DNA of 9,368 nucleotides from Bacillota bacterium (GTDB lineage: Bacteria > Bacillota > Bacilli > Alicyclobacillales > Alicyclobacillaceae): assembly GCA_021820805.1 (NCBI GenBank), contig JAKADF010000093.1, positions 1 to 9,368 on the forward strand, written 5' to 3'. The position numbers and the translations under genes are program-made. The notes beneath the pieces were generated by a model that was given only the letters and a program-made list of their open reading frames with translations, made no database searches and was not told the DNA's origin. Position 1 is the first letter of the stretch. Every line of letters begins with the position of its first letter. Below are positions 6,653-9,368 of this stretch, piece by piece.

Positions 6653-7626
6653 CGATTTGACTCAAGAAGCTGCTCCCATACACGAGCGGATCCGCCAAGT
6701 TCTGACCAAAGTTCTACCATGTCATCTGCAACAGGTGCAGTTACACATTTTTTCTGTTTCGTAATTGGATGTGTCCATGCGAGTGCGTACGCATGTAAAG
6801 CCTGCCTCATCATCATCTTGCGGTAACTTTCTGCGTCCCTCGGGGCAGGCCTTCCGGAATACGCTATTGTATAGTCCCTGTCCCCCAAAAGCGGCATACC
6901 AATCGATGCCATATGCAAGCGGATCTGGTGCGTTCGGCCAGTTTCTAGAACGAGCTCCACAACGGCTGCTTTTCCGACCTTATCAAGTATTTTAAAATGT
7001 GTTATTGCAGGCTGACCTTCTTCAGAAATCACTCGCCTCGATGGCTGGTTTGGATCACCCGCAATTGGAAGAGAAATAGTGGAAAATCCTACTTCATCTT
7101 TATCAAGATTTGGCAGTTCAGGACAATAGACCATTGCCACATAGGAACGATGCATTTTGCCTTCACGCAAAGCCAAATCAAACAGATGATGAGAATGGGC
7201 ATGCTTTGCGAACATGACCACCCCTGACGTATCGCGATCAAGCCTATGAACACTATGCGGTATTTCCCCATCTTCCCCTAGATAATGCATAACGCCAGCG
7301 AGTAATGACCCGGAACGTTCATGCGCTGTCGGGTGGGTTAAAACTCCTTTGGTTTTATTGATCACGATGACTTCATCGTCCTCGTACCGAATATCGAGGT
7401 TCATTTTCTCCGGCAATATGTGTGATGTTTCTTTAGGAAGCAAAATTGTGACAGACTGACCAATCGACACACGGGCGGTTAAATACATCGTTTGTCCATC
7501 AACTTTTACCCCGTCATTATCAATTAGGTGCCGGAGCAGCCGCCTCGACATTTTGAATTCAGACTGTAATATAGAACCTAACTTTCTCCCTGCCAAACGT
7601 TCTGTAATTTCAAATGTATACACCAA
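6649..7626 (-). CDS. RluA-family RNA pseudouridine synthase with S4 domain
   Basis: The enzyme isomerises specific uridines in rRNA or tRNA to pseudouridine. An N-terminal S4-like RNA-binding region covers roughly the first 65 residues (the SRRLLRHLIDNDGVKVDG part is typical). The catalytic signature is HRLDRDTSG, with the catalytic Asp near residue 130, and the third motif is LETGRTHQIRLHM; both are intact. The length of about 325 residues is normal. The frame is open from TTG at 7644, but AAGGGTGG lies correctly spaced before TTG 7626 and also acceptably before GTG 7623, so one of these is the likely start. The C-terminus extends about 20 residues past the catalytic domain. RluA, RluD-like YlyB, YjbO and YhcT cannot be told apart here, so no gene symbol is given. 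Confidence 0.93.
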   Translation of the reverse strand: MVYTFEITERLAGRKLGSILQSEFKMSRRLLRHLIDNDGVKVDGQTMYLTARVSIGQSVTILLPKETSHILPEKMNLDIRYEDDEVIVINKTKGVLTHPTAHERSGSLLAGVMHYLGEDGEIPHSVHRLDRDTSGVVMFAKHAHSHHLFDLALREGKMHRSYVAMVYCPELPNLDKDEVGFSTISLPIAGDPNQPSRRVISEEGQPAITHFKILDKVGKAAVVELVLETGRTHQIRLHMASIGMPLLGDRDYTIAYSGRPAPRDAESYRKMMMRQALHAYALAWTHPITKQKKCVTAPVADDMVELWSELGGSARVWEQLLESNR

Positions 7627-7692
7627 CCATGTTCCACCCTTCAACCACTCATTATGAACGGTTTTATAGGCGTAAATCCAGTCCGGGTAGAT

Positions 7693-8373
7693 TCAACCGC
7701 CAAGCACTATTCGAAGTCTGGCGAGTGCTGCCCATCTACGTTCAGTACGCTTACGAAAACGCGGGAGACCACGATATGTTTGTAAACACTGCTCTAAGGC
7801 TTTGCGGCTCGCATTTTTATTGCCAAAAGACGCTTGAAGCAAAGCCAAACGGTAGTAGGATTCACATGATGAAAAGTTTCGTTTTTGAAACTCTTCCAGG
7901 TATGATAAGGCCTTTTGCGGATTAACCTGTGCAAACGCAGTTGCCATTTGAAGATAAGGGTCACCGTATCCAATACGCTCATCACATTCGAGAGCTTTGC
8001 GAATAAGTTGTTCCCCTTCTTCCAGTTGCCCGAGTGCCAGGAAACAGACGCCTTTTTCATACAGGACTTCAACATCACCCTCCATGGAGTGGGAGATATT
8101 TTCAAGCAACCTCAGTGCCTGCTGATATTTCCTGGTTTCAATGTAGGACCGGGCCAACTCTAACCTTGCAGGCATGTCGTGTGGATTCATTTGAATTTGC
8201 TTATGAAGGTTGGAAATTCGTGCCCACCGTCGGACGGGTCTGGTCAGGCTAGGCAATAAACCGATATATCGACGGTCTACAAAATAGAAGATAATCAGTA
8301 ACACAATAATCGCGAGAAAAGGATTTCCAGTAATACGCCAGATAAGATAGAACAGCAGGAATTTAAGGTACAT
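7693..8373 (-). CDS. Membrane-anchored tetratricopeptide-repeat protein, function unknown
   Basis: From the ATG at 8371-8373 (GGGAGG 6 nt upstream) the protein has 226 residues. Residues 3-13 and 18-32 are strongly hydrophobic (the second includes FLAIIVLLIIFYFV), giving one or two N-terminal membrane segments; a basic stretch follows (RRYIG, RPVRRWAR). Residues 64-200 are helical TPR-like repeats: NPHDMPARLELARSYIETRK, then VEVLYEKGVCFLALGQLEEG, DPYLQMATAFAQVNPQKAL and SYYRLALLQASFGNKNASRK. The tail is basic (RFRKRTERRWAALARLR). The topology is probably a soluble TPR domain next to the membrane, a protein-protein docking surface. I do not recognise a specific family. It precedes the pseudouridine synthase gene by about 66 bp and is likely cotranscribed with it. 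The open frame runs 19 codons further upstream without a better RBS. Confidence 0.8.
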   Translation of the reverse strand: MYLKFLLFYLIWRITGNPFLAIIVLLIIFYFVDRRYIGLLPSLTRPVRRWARISNLHKQIQMNPHDMPARLELARSYIETRKYQQALRLLENISHSMEGDVEVLYEKGVCFLALGQLEEGEQLIRKALECDERIGYGDPYLQMATAFAQVNPQKALSYLEEFQKRNFSSCESYYRLALLQASFGNKNASRKALEQCLQTYRGLPRFRKRTERRWAALARLRIVLGG

Positions 8374-8525
8374 AGTCAGCCTCCCATTCATTAGGGCTCT
8401 CGGCCCGATTCCAGGCGTGGCTGCCTTCATCGTACCATTTTTGCATTCTTTACAGGGCTTCGTTTTGCAGAATCACTATATTTAATGAAAGTGTTGTGTT
8501 TACAGCAGCTATTAAAGACAAAATA
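8374..8525. other. Divergent intergenic region between the TPR gene and tRNA-Gly
   Basis: No gene is seen. On the minus strand, TGGTACGAT (around 8428-8436) resembles an extended -10 for the TPR gene, and TATAGT (around 8475-8480) is another -10-like hexamer. Neither has a convincing -35, so the promoter of the TPR/pseudouridine synthase unit is not settled. Confidence 0.3.
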
Positions 8526-8554
8526 TTGCGTAATATACGGGGGCGCTGTAGAAT
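8526..8554 (+). promoter_or_regulatory. Promoter of tRNA-Gly
   Basis: TTGCGT (8526-8531) and TAGAAT (8549-8554) are separated by exactly 17 bp. The -10 matches five of six consensus positions and the -35 three of six. Transcription would start near 8561, seven bases before the mature tRNA. Confidence 0.6.
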
Positions 8555-8567
8555 AGATTCAGGACAT

Positions 8568-8643
8568 GCGGATGTAGTTCAATTGGCAGAGCGTCAGCTT
8601 CCCAAGCTGAATGTTGCGGGTTCGAACCCCGTCATCCGCTCCA
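8568..8643 (+). tRNA. tRNA-Gly (anticodon CCC), CCA encoded
   Basis: The cloverleaf folds fully. Acceptor arm GCGGATG (8568-8574) pairs with CATCCGC (8633-8639), with discriminator T 8640 and encoded CCA 8641-8643. The D-stem is GTTC/GAGC with GG in the loop. The anticodon stem TCAGC/GCTGA holds loop TTCCCAA, giving anticodon CCC for glycine codon GGG. The T-arm is GCGGG/CCCGT around TTCGAAC. It stands alone with its own promoter and terminator on the strand opposite to the surrounding genes. Its 3' end faces an integrase remnant, as expected for an integration target. Confidence 0.97.
8616..8643 (+). other. Possible attachment site (tRNA-Gly 3' end)
   Basis: The T-arm and 3' acceptor half of the tRNA is a common core for integrases of the tyrosine type, and an integrase remnant ends about 95 bp away. 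The second copy that an integrated element would leave is not inside the window, so this is inferred from context only. Confidence 0.3.
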
Positions 8644-8657
8644 TAGGTTTTCTCTTG

Positions 8658-8687
8658 AATCCCTTGCTGCATAAGGGATTTTATTTT
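8658..8687 (+). terminator. Rho-independent terminator of tRNA-Gly
   Basis: AATCCCTT (8658-8665) pairs perfectly with AAGGGATT (8673-8680) around the 7-base loop GCTGCAT and is followed by TTATTTT. It lies 15 bases after the encoded CCA. Confidence 0.85.
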
Positions 8688-8737
8688 CGCCTTTGAGGAG
8701 AAGTAGCAGTGTAATAAGCACGTTGGGAACGAACTTT

Positions 8738-9043
8738 TCAGTGCGTCTGAGAATGCGTCTGGAACGGATTTAGCTTTTCAAGACGGTCAGCGGTTTCACG
8801 GCTTACTAATTCCGACTCATGAGTGTATAAGTCGGCAGTTGTGGAAAGTCGAGTATGGCGTAAACGCTCCTGAATATCTTTCAGGCTTGCACCATCCTCA
8901 CGCAGAAGTGTGGCTGTTGTATGGCGTAAATCATGTAACCGTATATGTGGCAGATTATGCTTCATAAGAAACTGGCGTCATCGATAAGTTGGAACAGTAG
9001 GGTATATCGGTTGACCGTAGCCGTTATGGAAAACATATTTGCA
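8738..9043 (-). pseudogene. Tyrosine recombinase (phage-type integrase) C-terminal remnant with in-frame stop
   Basis: The minus strand encodes only about the last 100 residues of a tyrosine recombinase. KYVFHNGYGQPIYPTVPT leads through the stop to RQFLMKHNLPHIRLHDLRHT and then TADLYTHESEL. Box II HDLRH (the HxxR motif), the later His in RLRHT and the nucleophile Tyr in LYTH are retained. The SAM-like N-terminal domain and the first catalytic Arg and Lys are missing. At 8978-8980 an in-frame TGA sits where integrases of this type usually have Trp (PTYR-stop-RQFL), suggesting a TGG to TGA nonsense change. The frame is the same on both sides of the stop and the homology-like pattern is continuous. 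It cannot make an active integrase. It lies just beyond the tRNA-Gly terminator, a typical site for such elements. Confidence 0.85.
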
Positions 9044-9368
9044 AACTCTGGCGAGCAACTCGACCTTCTTGCTACGACTGCGGCTGTATAATGAATCGTC
9101 CACAATGAATACATCTGCTCTGTCATCTGATATGAGCCGATATATCCGTTGGATCACGGCAGCACTGAGCAAAAACAGAAAACGTCGCCAGTTGCGACGG
9201 AGAGAATTCAAGAATCGATGCACCGTGTCCTTGCCAAACCCACCACCGCCTGACTGCTTTAACCAACGGTTCAAGCTTCGCTGAGTGAAAACGAGACTGA
9301 ATATATCTCGAAACATATTCAGTACACCAAAAACAGCTTGTTTAGTATCATTCGACTGCTTCAGGAGT
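9044..9368 (-). pseudogene. IS4-like DDE transposase, truncated, fused to the integrase remnant (runs off window)
   Basis: The frame is open from the right window edge, so the true start lies outside. Visible segments include VFTQRSLNRWLKQSGGGGFG, KDTVHRFLNSLRRNWRRF, SDDRADVFIVDDSLYSRS and KKVELLARV, the N-terminal half of an IS4-type transposase ending soon after the first catalytic Asp (in IVDDS). After VELLARV, near 9041-9046, transposase-like sequence stops and integrase-like sequence (KYVFHNGYG) begins without any change of frame. The remaining DDE residues and the right end of the insertion sequence are therefore absent. This points to a deletion or illegitimate recombination joining two mobile genes. 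The exact IS family needs comparison; IS4-like is my best reading. Confidence 0.75.

Noticed and set aside
7627..7692. TATAAA and CATAAT hexamers before the pseudouridine synthase gene as a promoter.
   Set aside because: No -35 box at proper spacing; the short gap suggests cotranscription with the TPR gene.
8736..8765. Repeated TGCGTCTG near the end of the integrase remnant, considered as a small att or regulatory repeat.
   Set aside because: It is two copies only, within coding sequence (QTHSQTH), with no other support.

Overview
The window looks like chromosomal DNA of a low-to-moderate GC, spore-former-type Bacillota. Almost everything protein-coding is on the minus strand, ribosome binding sites are strong GGAGG types, and the aromatic genes follow the Bacillus supraoperon order (chorismate synthase, aroB, aroH, then trp). 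An Alicyclobacillus-like relative is my guess, from general gene content and the style of the transposase remnant; this is weakly supported.

Read in the direction of transcription (right to left), positions 9368-8738 hold mobile-element debris. The 5' part of an IS4-like transposase is joined in frame to the 3' end of a phage-type tyrosine recombinase, which also carries an in-frame stop. This debris abuts the 3' end of a plus-strand tRNA-Gly(CCC) gene (8568-8643) that has its own promoter and terminator, a typical integration site. Divergent from the tRNA, the minus strand carries a small membrane-anchored TPR protein (8373-7693) and an RluA-family pseudouridine synthase (7626-6649). Three overlapping M42-family metallopeptidase paralogues follow (6592-3514), ending at a hairpin terminator (3428-3465). 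The first two M42 proteins keep all catalytic and metal-binding residues. The third has lost the catalytic Glu, an adjacent Glu ligand and the C-terminal His ligand, so it is probably a pseudoenzyme made in translational coupling with two active relatives.

The second transcription unit is biosynthetic: chorismate synthase (3266-2109), 3-dehydroquinate synthase aroB (2112-1036) and AroH-type chorismate mutase (1010-639). Next comes a well-formed sigma-A promoter (545-573), a leader of about 170 nt, and trpD (from 367, running off the left edge). The leader is dense in GAG/UAG triplets, and a tight run of them covers the Shine-Dalgarno and start codon of trpD. This is the signature of TRAP (MtrB), the tryptophan-activated RNA-binding protein, acting on translation and probably on an attenuator hairpin as well. 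trpE, which sits between aroH and trpD in B. subtilis, is absent here, so the TRAP-type control appears to act directly on trpD.

Together the left half makes chorismate and sends it either to prephenate (AroH) or, via anthranilate made elsewhere, to tryptophan (TrpD). The right half is peptide turnover and RNA modification beside a decayed integration site. There is no stretch above 300 bases without a gene; the larger gaps (368-638, 3267-3513, 8374-8567) hold the regulatory sites described.
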